The position numbers were made by a program, and so were the translations under genes. Below the pieces are notes generated by a model, which saw nothing but the letters and a program-made list of their open reading frames with translations, was not told the origin of the DNA and did not search any database. Positions 9,883 through 17,977 of a DNA stretch of 64,000 bases are shown here, one piece after another. The stretch spans positions 5,270,001 to 5,334,000 of the forward strand of contig NZ_CP053748.1 in assembly GCF_024400215.1 (NCBI RefSeq), read 5' to 3'. Each line of letters starts with the position of its first letter. The stretch's first letter is position 1. The stretch comes from Massilia sp. erpn (GTDB lineage Bacteria; Pseudomonadota; Gammaproteobacteria; Burkholderiales; Burkholderiaceae_D).

Positions 9883-9975
9883 TCGGTTTGCGGACGCGCA
9901 AAGCCGGGCTTAAGGCCACGCATATATTGGTGAAACGCCGCACAGGTGGTTCGGCAATGACGGCAGGGAGGCGGC

Positions 9976-11373
9976 ATGGCGCTTTCGGTATGGCTGCAGA
10001 TCAGCGATCCGGCGGCAAAGCCGGCGGCGGCGCTGGCCGCCAGCCTGGCGCGTGCCCTGGCCCAGGCATCGGTCGCCATCCGCCCCACGCCGGGGCGGCC
10101 GGACGGTTACGGCGTGCTGCTGTTCAGCTGTGCCGACGCCGGCCTGCTGAACAGCCTGCAGCATCTGTCCAGTTCGGCATGCGTGCTGGCGGTCTGCTGC
10201 GCCCCGCACACCCTCACGCCGGCCGCTATGTGGGCTGTGCTGGCGGCCGGCGCCTGCGACCTGCTGTTGTGGGACGAGAACCAGTCCTGCGCCGACCAGG
10301 TGCTGGCCCGGTTGCAGCGCTGGCATGCGGTGCAGGCGCAACTCGCCTCGCCCGCCATCAGCGGCTTGCTGGTCGGCGATAGCCCCTGCTGGCGCGCCCT
10401 GCTGCGCGGCGTGGTCGAGGTGGCCGCCTTCACCACCTCGTCCGTCCTCATCACCGGCGAGACCGGCACCGGCAAGGACTTGATCGCGCAAGCCATCCAC
10501 CGCCTGAGCGGCTTGGCCGGCGAGCTGACCGTGCTCGACTGTTCCACCCTGGCGCCTGAGCTGGCCGGCAGCGAGTTCTTCGGCCACGAACGGGGCGCCT
10601 TCACCGGCGCCGCGCAGGCGCGCGACGGCGCCTTCGCGCTGGCCGATGGCGGCCTGCTGTTTCTGGACGAGGTGGGCGAACTCTCCCTGGCCATGCAGGC
10701 CCAGTTGTTGCGCGTGATCCAGGAGCAGAAATACAAACGCCTGGGCAGCAATACCTGGCAGCCCAGCCGCTTCCGCCTGGTGTGCGCCACCAACCGCGAG
10801 CTGGAGGCCGAAGTGGCGCGCGGCGGCTTTCGCGCCGACCTGTATTACCGCATCGCGGCCTGGCGCTGCCGCGCCCCGCCCTTGCGCGAGCGGCGCAGCG
10901 ATATTCCGGCCCTGGCCAGCCATTTCCTGCGCCAGCTGGCCGAGGGCCGCGACTATGCGCTGGACCCGGCAGTGCGCGACTACCTGCTGGCGCGCGACTA
11001 CCCCGGCAATGTGCGCGAGCTGCGCCAGACCGTGGCGCGCCTCTGGCACCGCCATTGCGGTCCTGGCCCGATCACCCTGGGCGATGTTCCACCCGACGAG
11101 CGGCCCGCCGCTGCCCCGCCCTGGCCCGACGCGCTATTCATGGCGGCCATTCGCCAAGCCCTGGACCGGGGCCAGAGTCTGGGCCGCATCGGCCAGGCCG
11201 CGGCCGACGTGGCCATCCGCCTGGCACTGGAGCAGGAGGATGGCAATAACCAGCGCGCCGCGCTGCGCCTGGGCGTGACCGACCGCGCCCTGCAACTGCG
11301 GCGCAAAGCCCAGGCCGACAGTGCAAAAGCTAGTCCAGATGCGCCAGGCGCAGAAAGTTCCCACCCAGGATAA
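9976..11373 (+). CDS. Sigma-54-dependent enhancer-binding transcriptional activator
   Basis: 465 residues. Residues 1-125 have a receiver-like strand-helix rhythm (GVLLFSCADAG, AGACDLLLWDEN) but lack an obvious phospho-acceptor Asp arrangement, so a pseudo-receiver is likely. The AAA+ domain follows: Walker A GETGTGKD (161-168), the sigma-54-contacting loop GAFTGA (207-212), Walker B GLLFLDEVGEL (226-236), VCATNRELEAEV, YYRIAAW, and RDYPGNVRELRQ. The C-terminus (NNQRAALRLGVTDRALQLRRK) resembles a Fis-type helix-turn-helix. An intact GAFTGA means it should activate sigma-54 polymerase. Its 3' end overlaps the convergent amidohydrolase gene by 44 bases. The -24/-12 promoter at 19303-19318 is a plausible target. 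RBS is GGGAGGCGGC. Confidence 0.92.
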   Translation: MALSVWLQISDPAAKPAAALAASLARALAQASVAIRPTPGRPDGYGVLLFSCADAGLLNSLQHLSSSACVLAVCCAPHTLTPAAMWAVLAAGACDLLLWDENQSCADQVLARLQRWHAVQAQLASPAISGLLVGDSPCWRALLRGVVEVAAFTTSSVLITGETGTGKDLIAQAIHRLSGLAGELTVLDCSTLAPELAGSEFFGHERGAFTGAAQARDGAFALADGGLLFLDEVGELSLAMQAQLLRVIQEQKYKRLGSNTWQPSRFRLVCATNRELEAEVARGGFRADLYYRIAAWRCRAPPLRERRSDIPALASHFLRQLAEGRDYALDPAVRDYLLARDYPGNVRELRQTVARLWHRHCGPGPITLGDVPPDERPAAAPPWPDALFMAAIRQALDRGQSLGRIGQAAADVAIRLALEQEDGNNQRAALRLGVTDRALQLRRKAQADSAKASPDAPGAESSHPG

Positions 11374-12058
11374 GCGCCTCATCGCGCGGATTCAGTCCCA
11401 GCAGGCGGATCTTGTGCAGCTCCAGCGCCGGATGCAGCCAGGGACCGTCGGAGCCGAACAGCAGCTTGTGCGGCCCGGCGCGGCGCACGGCCTGCAGCAG
11501 CAGATCGAAACGGCGCACGCCCGCGCTGTCGGCATAGATATTCGCATGCCGCGCCAGATGGTCGATCAGGGCCAGTTGCGCGGCCCAGTCGTCGGCGAAG
11601 CTGCCCAGATGCGGCAGGATGAAATTCACGTCCGGGTATTGCTCGGCCAGCAGCTCGGCCACCGCCACCTCGCCCACCGGATCGTACAGCACGGGCAGGC
11701 GGAAACGCCGTGCCGCCTCGCACACCTCGCCACTGATACGCGCATCGTGGCGGTGCGCTTTGATGCCGACGAAGCCGTAGTGCTCCACCGCGCGCTGCAC
11801 CATGGCCGCGATGCGTCCCCGGTCGCGGCGGGCGTGCACGAAGGCGAAGCCCAGCAGGCGCCCGGGCGCGGCGGCCACGATGTCCGCCACGGCGGCATTC
11901 GCCAGCGCATAATCCGAATGGAAGCTGGCAAACAGCACGCTGCGGCCGATGCCGGCCTGCGCGGCGCGCGGCAGATAGCGCGACAGTGCGGTATCGCTGT
12001 CCCAGGGTCCGCTCAAGCCGTCGCCCGGTCCCGCATGGCAGTGGCAATCGACGATCAT
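11330..12058 (-). CDS. Amidohydrolase (TIM-barrel) family protein
   Basis: 242 residues. The start MIVDCHCHAGPGDG carries the metal-binding HxH of the amidohydrolase-2 superfamily. Other visible elements are GFAFVHARRD, GFVGIKAHRHDARIS, LPVLYDP, VNFILPHLGSF (metal His) and LLFGSDGPWLHP (catalytic Asp). The superfamily hydrolyses or decarboxylates small molecules at a metal centre; the substrate is unknown. It is last in the minus-strand operon, overlapping the preceding small-protein gene. A GTG at 12064 (GTGA overlap) is an alternative start two codons upstream. The 3' end overlaps the sigma-54 activator gene tail to tail. Confidence 0.85.
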   Translation of the reverse strand: MIVDCHCHAGPGDGLSGPWDSDTALSRYLPRAAQAGIGRSVLFASFHSDYALANAAVADIVAAAPGRLLGFAFVHARRDRGRIAAMVQRAVEHYGFVGIKAHRHDARISGEVCEAARRFRLPVLYDPVGEVAVAELLAEQYPDVNFILPHLGSFADDWAAQLALIDHLARHANIYADSAGVRRFDLLLQAVRRAGPHKLLFGSDGPWLHPALELHKIRLLGLNPRDEALILGGNFLRLAHLD

Positions 12059-12060
12059 GT

Positions 12061-12612
12061 TCACGTCCCGAAGTGGGGCGCGTGCTGGCGCAGCGCCTGC
12101 AGCAGGGCCTGGCGCACGGCGGCCGGACTGCCGTCGCCCTCGCCCGCCGCGCGCGCCGCGCTGCCGGCGATGCGCACGAAACGGCGCGCCATTTCAAAGT
12201 CGCGCTCTTCCAGCGCCAGTTCACCGAACTCCAGCTCCAGCGCATTGCCCAGCGCCCCACCCAGGGCCGAGCCCAGCGCCGTCCCCACGCCGGGTATCGG
12301 TATCATCGATCCGAGCGCGCCGCCGACAAAAGGCAAGGCCTGCTTGGCCACGCCTTTCAGCACGCCGCCCAGGGGCTTGACCGCCTTGCCGATGGCGGAA
12401 CCGGCTTTCTTCACGCCCTTCCACACGCTCTTGAACACATTGCCCAGGAATTGCTCCAGCTCCGCTTCGCTGGAGACGGACAGCAGCTCCATTGCCAACT
12501 CCATTTCCTGCGCCTCGCTGAAGGGTCTTTCGTTTCGGCCAAATTCCAGTATCTCGAAGCCACCCGCCGCCTTGGCGCGACAGGAAGGGCAGCCGCAGTC
12601 GGATTTGTACAT
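12061..12612 (-). CDS. Small glycine-rich helical protein, paralogue A1 of the sigma-54-linked operon
   Basis: 183 residues, function unknown. In order: a Cys cluster at the start (DCGCPSCRAK, residues 5-14); an acidic/aromatic tract FEILEFG (19-25); a helix EMELAMELLSVSSEAELEQF (36-55); a basic stretch (61-80, Lys/Gly); a glycine-zipper-like hydrophobic core LKGVAKQALPFVGGALGSM (85-103) running through PGVGTALGSALGGALG; and a charged helical tail ending HAPHFGT. The 36-103 block is closely matched in the protein at 17978-18709. Amphipathic cationic and Gly-zipper segments recall membrane-active peptides; that is inference. It lies between the GIY-YIG and amidohydrolase genes in the operon. 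Confidence 0.8.
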   Translation of the reverse strand: MYKSDCGCPSCRAKAAGGFEILEFGRNERPFSEAQEMELAMELLSVSSEAELEQFLGNVFKSVWKGVKKAGSAIGKAVKPLGGVLKGVAKQALPFVGGALGSMIPIPGVGTALGSALGGALGNALELEFGELALEERDFEMARRFVRIAGSAARAAGEGDGSPAAVRQALLQALRQHAPHFGT

Positions 12613-12626
12613 GCTGTTCTCCTCGT

Positions 12627-13406
12627 TTAAGTCCAGATTTCGCCGAGCACTTCCAGCTCCAGCTCGCGCCGCTGATTGGTCAGCACGCCCGGGCTGCTGC
12701 GGAACATATCGTCGTGGATGCGGCGCTCGATGGCGCGCCGCTGGCTATCGCCGATGCTGCTGGGCGCGATATACACCTGATGGGCGCTGAGCGGCAAGCC
12801 CATCATCTGCCCGCACAAGGCATGCTGCTGCAGACGCCGGCGCAGATTGTCGGTCTGTCCACTGTAGGCGCGGCGCTGGCCGTTGGCGGTGAACTCGATC
12901 AGGTAAAAGCCCGCGCCCGCGGTGCGCGGATCGGCCAGCGCGCTGGCCATATTGCCCATGGCGATATAGCTGGGGCGCTGGGCGGCAGGCAGCCGGCCCA
13001 GGGTGGCCGCCAGCGTGGGCGGCACCTCATCGCCCCCATCGTCCTGCGCGCCGGCTGCATCGCCATCATCCGGCATGAGGGACGGTTCCAGCGCAGCAAA
13101 GGGATCGCGCAAGACATAACCAAACGGGCCATAGAGCCAGCTGCCGCCGTAATAAGGCCGAGGCCGCGGGTGGCGCTGCCGGAAGCGTGGATGCGGCGCG
13201 GGCCAGGGCGGCGGCCGTCCTGGCCCACTCGGACCGGCGCCACGTGCGCCGGTGACCAGTCCGCCCGCAGCGCCTCGGCTGCGCGGCAGGGCCAGCGCGC
13301 GGCCACCGGCCATTACCCCGCCCCGGCCAGAACGCCGTCCGTAGACCTCTCCTTCCATTTCCCACCGCTCGGGTGCGAATGGCAGGAATTCGAATTGCTG
13401 ATTCAT
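12627..13406 (-). CDS. GIY-YIG domain protein with disordered Pro/Arg/Gly-rich N-terminus
   Basis: 259 residues. The start MNQQFEFLPFAPERWEMEGE is preceded by GAAGGAG and its ATGA overlaps the stop of the PLP-enzyme gene. Residues 25-90 are low complexity (Gly, Arg, Pro). About 135-160 is helical. The C-terminal domain has the GIY-YIG signature: GFYLIEF (166-172), AYSGQTDNLRRRLQQH (180-195), a catalytic-type Glu in RRAIERRI (E227) and an Asn in VLTNQRRELE (N244). GIY-YIG folds are usually DNA endonucleases; all key positions appear present, so activity is plausible. The long tract before the domain and the operon context suggest something other than a homing or repair nuclease. Confidence 0.78.
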   Translation of the reverse strand: MNQQFEFLPFAPERWEMEGEVYGRRSGRGGVMAGGRALALPRSRGAAGGLVTGARGAGPSGPGRPPPWPAPHPRFRQRHPRPRPYYGGSWLYGPFGYVLRDPFAALEPSLMPDDGDAAGAQDDGGDEVPPTLAATLGRLPAAQRPSYIAMGNMASALADPRTAGAGFYLIEFTANGQRRAYSGQTDNLRRRLQQHALCGQMMGLPLSAHQVYIAPSSIGDSQRRAIERRIHDDMFRSSPGVLTNQRRELELEVLGEIWT

Positions 13407-14443
13407 GCTAGCTCCTTCATATACGAAATGACAGCCATGGTGGCCAGGGCCACGTCCTGCACCGTATGGTCGGCGCGCAGCAGGAACATCAGCGCCATGC
13501 GCCGCCCAGCATCCTGCAGCAGGCACTGCACGCCCCGGCGGCGCAAGGCTGCATGCAGGCGGAAGCCGTCGCATCCCGGCGGCAGCAGTACGCGCTGTAC
13601 CGGGAATTCACCGCCTTCGCAGCGCAGTCCCGCCAGCACCAAGGCACGGCGAAACTGGCGGCAGCGCTGGCGCAATATGGCACGCAGGCCGTCACCGCAA
13701 TTTCGGTTCACCAGCAAAGCGTGCTGACCGGCATTGATCTGCGCCAGCGACGGCGGGCTGCAATGCAGGCGCGCCGCGCTGCCGGCCTCAAAGCGGGCCA
13801 CCATCGCAGTCTCCCCGGCCAGCACAGCCAGCGGCACGCCAAAGCCCTTAGCAAGCGAGGCGCCCACCAGCACCGGCATCCCTTGCAGTCGGTGCAGGCG
13901 CGGCGAGCCGCTACCCTGTTCTCCCAGGACACCCAAGGCCTGCGTGTCGTCCAGCACGAGACAGCCTCCTGTTGCCTGTGCCAGCGCAGCGTAAGCAGCC
14001 AGCGGCGGTGGACGCGCCGCGCCTGGCGTGTAGCCGTCGGCCAGGATCACGGGCATGCGCCCCGTCTCGTGGCAATGGCGCGCCACCCGCCGCGCCGCGC
14101 CCAGCGAACCGGCGGCAAACTCCTGCACCCGCATCTGTTCCGGCGCCAGCGCCGCAGCACAAACGCCCCCCCAGCGCGCCAGCGGATAAGCCCCGCCATC
14201 CACCAGCACCGTGCAGCGCACGCGCGCCAGCATGCGGAACAGGTCAAAAAACAGATGCAAGGTCGATGGCAGCAGGCTCGCCGCCGCGCAACCCTGCAAG
14301 GCTGCCAGCTCGCCGGCCAGCTCGCGCGCGCCGCACGGCTCGGCCAGGGCGGCCGGCTTGCCCAGGCTCAGTTGCCGCCACGGCGCCAGCTGCCGCGTGG
14401 CGTGGTGCATGCCCAGATACAGGGCGCTGCTGAAGTCCGCCAT
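13403..14443 (-). CDS. PLP-dependent class II aminotransferase-like enzyme (AONS/KBL-type fold)
   Basis: 346 residues from MADFSSALYLGMHHATRQLA; alpha-oxoamine synthases are usually about 380-400, so it is short and lacks the typical N-terminal segment. Visible fold-type I features are a Gly/Ser cofactor loop region, VDGGAYPLARWG, the cofactor aspartate motif CLVLDDTQALGVLGEQGSG (165-179) and the presumed Schiff-base lysine K199 in GASLAKGFGVPLAVLAG. In this family the enzyme condenses an amino acid with an acyl-CoA or cleaves amino acids; the substrate here is unknown. It starts 8 bases after the preceding gene and overlaps the next by ATGA. The reading frame continues upstream of the chosen start only as antisense-like composition. 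Confidence 0.75.
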   Translation of the reverse strand: MADFSSALYLGMHHATRQLAPWRQLSLGKPAALAEPCGARELAGELAALQGCAAASLLPSTLHLFFDLFRMLARVRCTVLVDGGAYPLARWGGVCAAALAPEQMRVQEFAAGSLGAARRVARHCHETGRMPVILADGYTPGAARPPPLAAYAALAQATGGCLVLDDTQALGVLGEQGSGSPRLHRLQGMPVLVGASLAKGFGVPLAVLAGETAMVARFEAGSAARLHCSPPSLAQINAGQHALLVNRNCGDGLRAILRQRCRQFRRALVLAGLRCEGGEFPVQRVLLPPGCDGFRLHAALRRRGVQCLLQDAGRRMALMFLLRADHTVQDVALATMAVISYMKELA

Positions 14444-14451
14444 GCCCCGCC

Positions 14452-16659
14452 TCAGGCATTGCGCTGCTGCTGGCTCAGGCGCTGGCGCAGCAGCACCGAA
14501 GGCAGGGTCGCATCGGCAGCCGCGTCGCTCCCATCCACCGAAAGATCGACCCCGGTCGCCGCGCGGTAGGCATGGATATAGCCCTGCGCCTGCGGACGCC
14601 AGAAGCGCGCCCAGTTGAAGGCTTGCGTCGACTCGTAGATATCGCTCCAGTTGCCGTAGCGGATGGACAGGAAGAGCTGTTCGCCGAACATCGCCAGGCT
14701 GCGAAAGTGCATCACGCTGGTATCGGTCCAGCCTTGCAGCTTCTTCATCGCATCGACGCGGTCCATCCACGGCTCGGGATAGGCCACCATGACCCGCGTC
14801 GGCAGGAATTCACGGAACTCGGGACGCGCCAGCAACCATTGCTGCATCAGCATTTCGATGCGCGCCGTGGACGGCAGGTCGCCGTACTGGTTGTGCGCCC
14901 CCTGCGACAGGATCAGGTGCACCTCTTTCAGCGCATTCAGCACGGGGAAGGCATCGGCCTTCACGGTAGTGTCGTCGTCCTGCTTGTAGAAGGACGTCAA
15001 AAGGCGCAGCAGATGGTGGAAAGCCTCCAGGAACTGCGAACGGCTGTCAGCCGGGCGGAAATGGCGCACGGCCTTGCCATCCAGGCGGATGCCGTAGTGG
15101 TGGTCATACTCGTAATTGCGGCGCACCACGGTCAGCCGGTGCTGCTCGTCCTGGGTATAGCCCCACAGCAGGTTGTTCAGCGGGCGCAGCATATCGATCT
15201 CGGTATTGGCCAGCGGATCGGGGCCGATGCCGGGCGCGCGCAGGTTCTGGAAGCGCTGGGTGATGGCATTCATGCTCTGCACCAGCATGCCCTCCTCGTG
15301 CCAGTAGGACCAGATCAGCTCCAGCAGGCAGGGATTGGCCAGGCGCTCCTGGATGATGCCAAAGCACAGGTCAGCCTCATGTTCCATGCCGCTGCTCATG
15401 GTAATCGGAATATCGGGCAGCTTGCGGCGGATCACAGCCAGATAGGGCAAGGTCGGCACGCCATCCACCGATTCCAGATAGTCGTTGGTGAGCACCTCGG
15501 ACAGATTGCTGGTGTTGGGGATATCGCGCCGGTCCAGATAGGCGGCATCCTCGGTCGGATCGAAGGCCAGCGGCGTATTCAGTACGCCGCAGTTGACCAT
15601 GACGAAGGCCTCGGTCGCCGCCTTCAGTACGCGGTAAGACTCGGCATCATTGAAAGGCAGGGCGCGGCGCAGTTTCAGCGACTGGAAAGCCTTGTTCTTG
15701 TTGGGGAAACGGGCGCGCTCGAATTCCGTCAAATCCCCCCCGCCGCCGCAGAACAGCTGGTCAATAAACTGCAGATAGTTGTTAAAGGAGAGCGCCTCGG
15801 TGCTGTTGCGGATCAGCGTCCACAGCGGCAGGTCTTCGGTCGGCTCGGTTTCAGTACGGGTCAGCGACACGCCGACGGTGCCGCTGATGGGCGAAGGCGG
15901 CCTTTCCTCGGCATCGAACTCGCGCAGCAAGGCCAGGGAAGCCGGCGCCAGGGGCGCGGCCAGGCCGATAACGGCGCCGCCGCCGCCCACCGTATGGGCG
16001 GCAGAACTGCCCGCCACGCGGTGCGTGGGATCGTTGTCGCCGCGTCTTGCCAGCTGCAGCAGGCCTTCAAATTTCTGCGGCCCGGCGCGGCGGATGGTGC
16101 TGATGAAGGTGAAGCGCTCGCCGGCCCGTGCCACCCAGGGCAGCTTGGGAATCACCTGCACCCGGCTGTCCAGCACGCGGTCGACGCCGTTGAAGCTGAC
16201 GATGGCCAGCGCCTTGTTGCCGACAAAGCCGCCGCGCGTGTTGACCGGCTGGCCGTCGGACTCCCACTCGATATCGACCACGGGGCGGATATCGAGCTCG
16301 AAACAGGCCATCTCGGTGCAGCCGGCGCGCACGGTGGCGCAATGGAACAGCACCGGCTCATTGGAGACAAAGGGCGTCACGTTATCGAAGGCCACGAAAT
16401 ACACGCCGCTGTCCAGATCGGCGAAAGTCAGCTGCCCCTCGGCACTGGAAAAGCCCTCGGCCAGGTAAATATGGCTGGCCGGGTCCCAGTTCTGCATCAC
16501 TTGATCGCTGCAGCCGGCCAGCGCGGCGCCATGCGCATCGCGTCCCAGATACAGGCGGAAAGCGGCATTCGCCAGCGGCACGCCACTGCTGCTGTCATGC
16601 ACGCTGACCTGGATTGCGCCGCGCCTTTCCTTTGCTGCCGCCGCATTCTTGGTACTCAT
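14452..16659 (-). CDS. Large protein of unknown function with N-terminal beta-sandwich-like domain
   Basis: 735 residues. The ATG at 16659 is preceded by GAGGAGATAGAC, so the longer open frame to 16704 is rejected. About residues 14-110 (IQVSVHDSSSGVPLANAAFR, LAEGFSSAEGQLTFADLDSG) look like a carboxypeptidase-regulatory/transthyretin-like beta domain. Residues 150-215 may be a second beta domain. The remaining 400 residues are mostly helical, rich in aromatic residues, with no catalytic signature I recognise. No signal peptide or membrane segment. It follows the gluzincin-like gene by 14 bases and precedes the PLP gene by 8 bases. It is the largest protein of the operon and could be structural, a carrier or an enzyme. 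Confidence 0.72.
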   Translation of the reverse strand: MSTKNAAAAKERRGAIQVSVHDSSSGVPLANAAFRLYLGRDAHGAALAGCSDQVMQNWDPASHIYLAEGFSSAEGQLTFADLDSGVYFVAFDNVTPFVSNEPVLFHCATVRAGCTEMACFELDIRPVVDIEWESDGQPVNTRGGFVGNKALAIVSFNGVDRVLDSRVQVIPKLPWVARAGERFTFISTIRRAGPQKFEGLLQLARRGDNDPTHRVAGSSAAHTVGGGGAVIGLAAPLAPASLALLREFDAEERPPSPISGTVGVSLTRTETEPTEDLPLWTLIRNSTEALSFNNYLQFIDQLFCGGGGDLTEFERARFPNKNKAFQSLKLRRALPFNDAESYRVLKAATEAFVMVNCGVLNTPLAFDPTEDAAYLDRRDIPNTSNLSEVLTNDYLESVDGVPTLPYLAVIRRKLPDIPITMSSGMEHEADLCFGIIQERLANPCLLELIWSYWHEEGMLVQSMNAITQRFQNLRAPGIGPDPLANTEIDMLRPLNNLLWGYTQDEQHRLTVVRRNYEYDHHYGIRLDGKAVRHFRPADSRSQFLEAFHHLLRLLTSFYKQDDDTTVKADAFPVLNALKEVHLILSQGAHNQYGDLPSTARIEMLMQQWLLARPEFREFLPTRVMVAYPEPWMDRVDAMKKLQGWTDTSVMHFRSLAMFGEQLFLSIRYGNWSDIYESTQAFNWARFWRPQAQGYIHAYRAATGVDLSVDGSDAAADATLPSVLLRQRLSQQQRNA

Positions 16660-16673
16660 GTCTATCTCCTCAG

Positions 16674-17972
16674 TCAATCGGAATTCATGGTCCGGCCGGT
16701 GCACCGCGCGCTCACTTCCAGCGTGCTGCGCAAGGCCCAGTGCGTGAGCAGGCGTGACAACAGTACGCTTTCATGCTCGGGACTCAGGCGCCCGTTGGCC
16801 CGCGCCTGGCCAATGACGGCAAAAACCAGCGTGGGCGGCGCGCGGTACATCAGCCACGGCGCCGCGTTCCAGCGCCGGAACAGGCTTTCCAGACGCGCCG
16901 GCTGACGCGCCTGCACTGTCAACGCCTCCTGTAGCGAATGGCCGCGCAGGGCCGCTGGCCGGTGCTGCGCCAGAAGCTCGGCCAGCGCAGGCAGGCTGGC
17001 ATCCAGCTCGCGCAACAGCGCCTGTTCCGCCGGCTCCTGTCCCGCCAGCGGATAATAGGATTCCCACAGCCTTTCGATGCGCCGCCATTGCGGATGCGGA
17101 TACAGCCTGCGTCCCATGGCGCAACTGAGCTTGACCCGTATCCATGGCGCGGGATGGGGATCGTCCGCATTCAACCGGAAGACGAAGACGCGCGGCAGGC
17201 TGACCACGCCGATCAGGCCCAGGGTCGCCACCACGCCAACCCGCGCCAGCGACCAGAAGTCGGCCACCACCTCGGAAATCCAGCGTTCCCACAGCCGCCA
17301 TACGCGCGCCTGGCCGGCACGGGCACCCTGCAAAGCCTGCAGCACCGGCCGCAGCGAATTAACCAGATCGAGCAAGGCCGCGCCCTGATGTCCCACCTCA
17401 TGGAACAGCGATGAAGCCACGCTGCTGCCGACCATGCGCTCGCGCGGCACCCGTACAATGGCGACCGGGTTGTCGCCGCCGCCCGGCAGGCGGGTGCGGG
17501 CGCGCCGGATCGCCGCGCCCGGCCCCCGGTCCAGATAGCAGATGACGGGCGGCGGCCGGTAGTAGGCACCAGGCAAGGCCAGCGCATCGGCTGAAGCGAC
17601 ATCCAGTCCGGACAGCCAGACCCCGTTCTTATGTTCGCTGCGCTGCGTGATCACGTCGTTGAACAGATCGAACTGGGTCAGCACGGCATTGAAGCGCAGA
17701 CGCAGCACCGTGAAGCGGCGCTGCGCCTCGGCCGCCGTGGCGCGCCGGGCATCGGCACTGCGCAGCCAGGCCAGGAACTCCTTCACCATGGCGCGCAGCT
17801 CGCGCCGCCCGTGCAGCAGATAGCGCTCGATAGCCGATTGCGCCGCGGGCAGCAAGGCCGCCGCCGGCACCATCGGTTCGATCAGCACGAAGGGTTGCAC
17901 GAGGGCCAGCCGGGCCAGCAGCGAGCGCGCCTCTTGCGCCAGCATCCACGTGGCGTAGGAGCCGATGGCCAT
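16674..17972 (-). CDS. Putative gluzincin-type zinc metallopeptidase
   Basis: 433 residues from MAIGSYATWMLAQEAR. The core motif is SSLFHEVGHQGAALLD, with HEXXH at residues 191-195, followed 39 residues later by SEVVADFW (E234-D238), the ExxxD arrangement of gluzincin peptidases. A hydrophobic stretch (ARVGVVATLGLIGVVSLP, about 243-260) follows. No signal peptide is evident. The start at 17972 lies 5 bases after the stop of the upstream small-protein gene, implying coupled translation; the open frame further upstream to 18122 would overlap that gene and reads as antisense. The family is not one I can name. A processing role for the glycine-rich proteins of the operon is a reasonable hypothesis only. 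Confidence 0.75.
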   Translation of the reverse strand: MAIGSYATWMLAQEARSLLARLALVQPFVLIEPMVPAAALLPAAQSAIERYLLHGRRELRAMVKEFLAWLRSADARRATAAEAQRRFTVLRLRFNAVLTQFDLFNDVITQRSEHKNGVWLSGLDVASADALALPGAYYRPPPVICYLDRGPGAAIRRARTRLPGGGDNPVAIVRVPRERMVGSSVASSLFHEVGHQGAALLDLVNSLRPVLQALQGARAGQARVWRLWERWISEVVADFWSLARVGVVATLGLIGVVSLPRVFVFRLNADDPHPAPWIRVKLSCAMGRRLYPHPQWRRIERLWESYYPLAGQEPAEQALLRELDASLPALAELLAQHRPAALRGHSLQEALTVQARQPARLESLFRRWNAAPWLMYRAPPTLVFAVIGQARANGRLSPEHESVLLSRLLTHWALRSTLEVSARCTGRTMNSD

Positions 17973-17977
17973 GGCTG

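Noticed and set aside
14572..16905. 777-codon plus-strand frame opposite the 735-residue operon protein
   Set aside because: The minus-strand frame has a Shine-Dalgarno, coupled neighbours and protein-like composition; the plus frame is Gln/His/Gly-rich and crosses gene borders.
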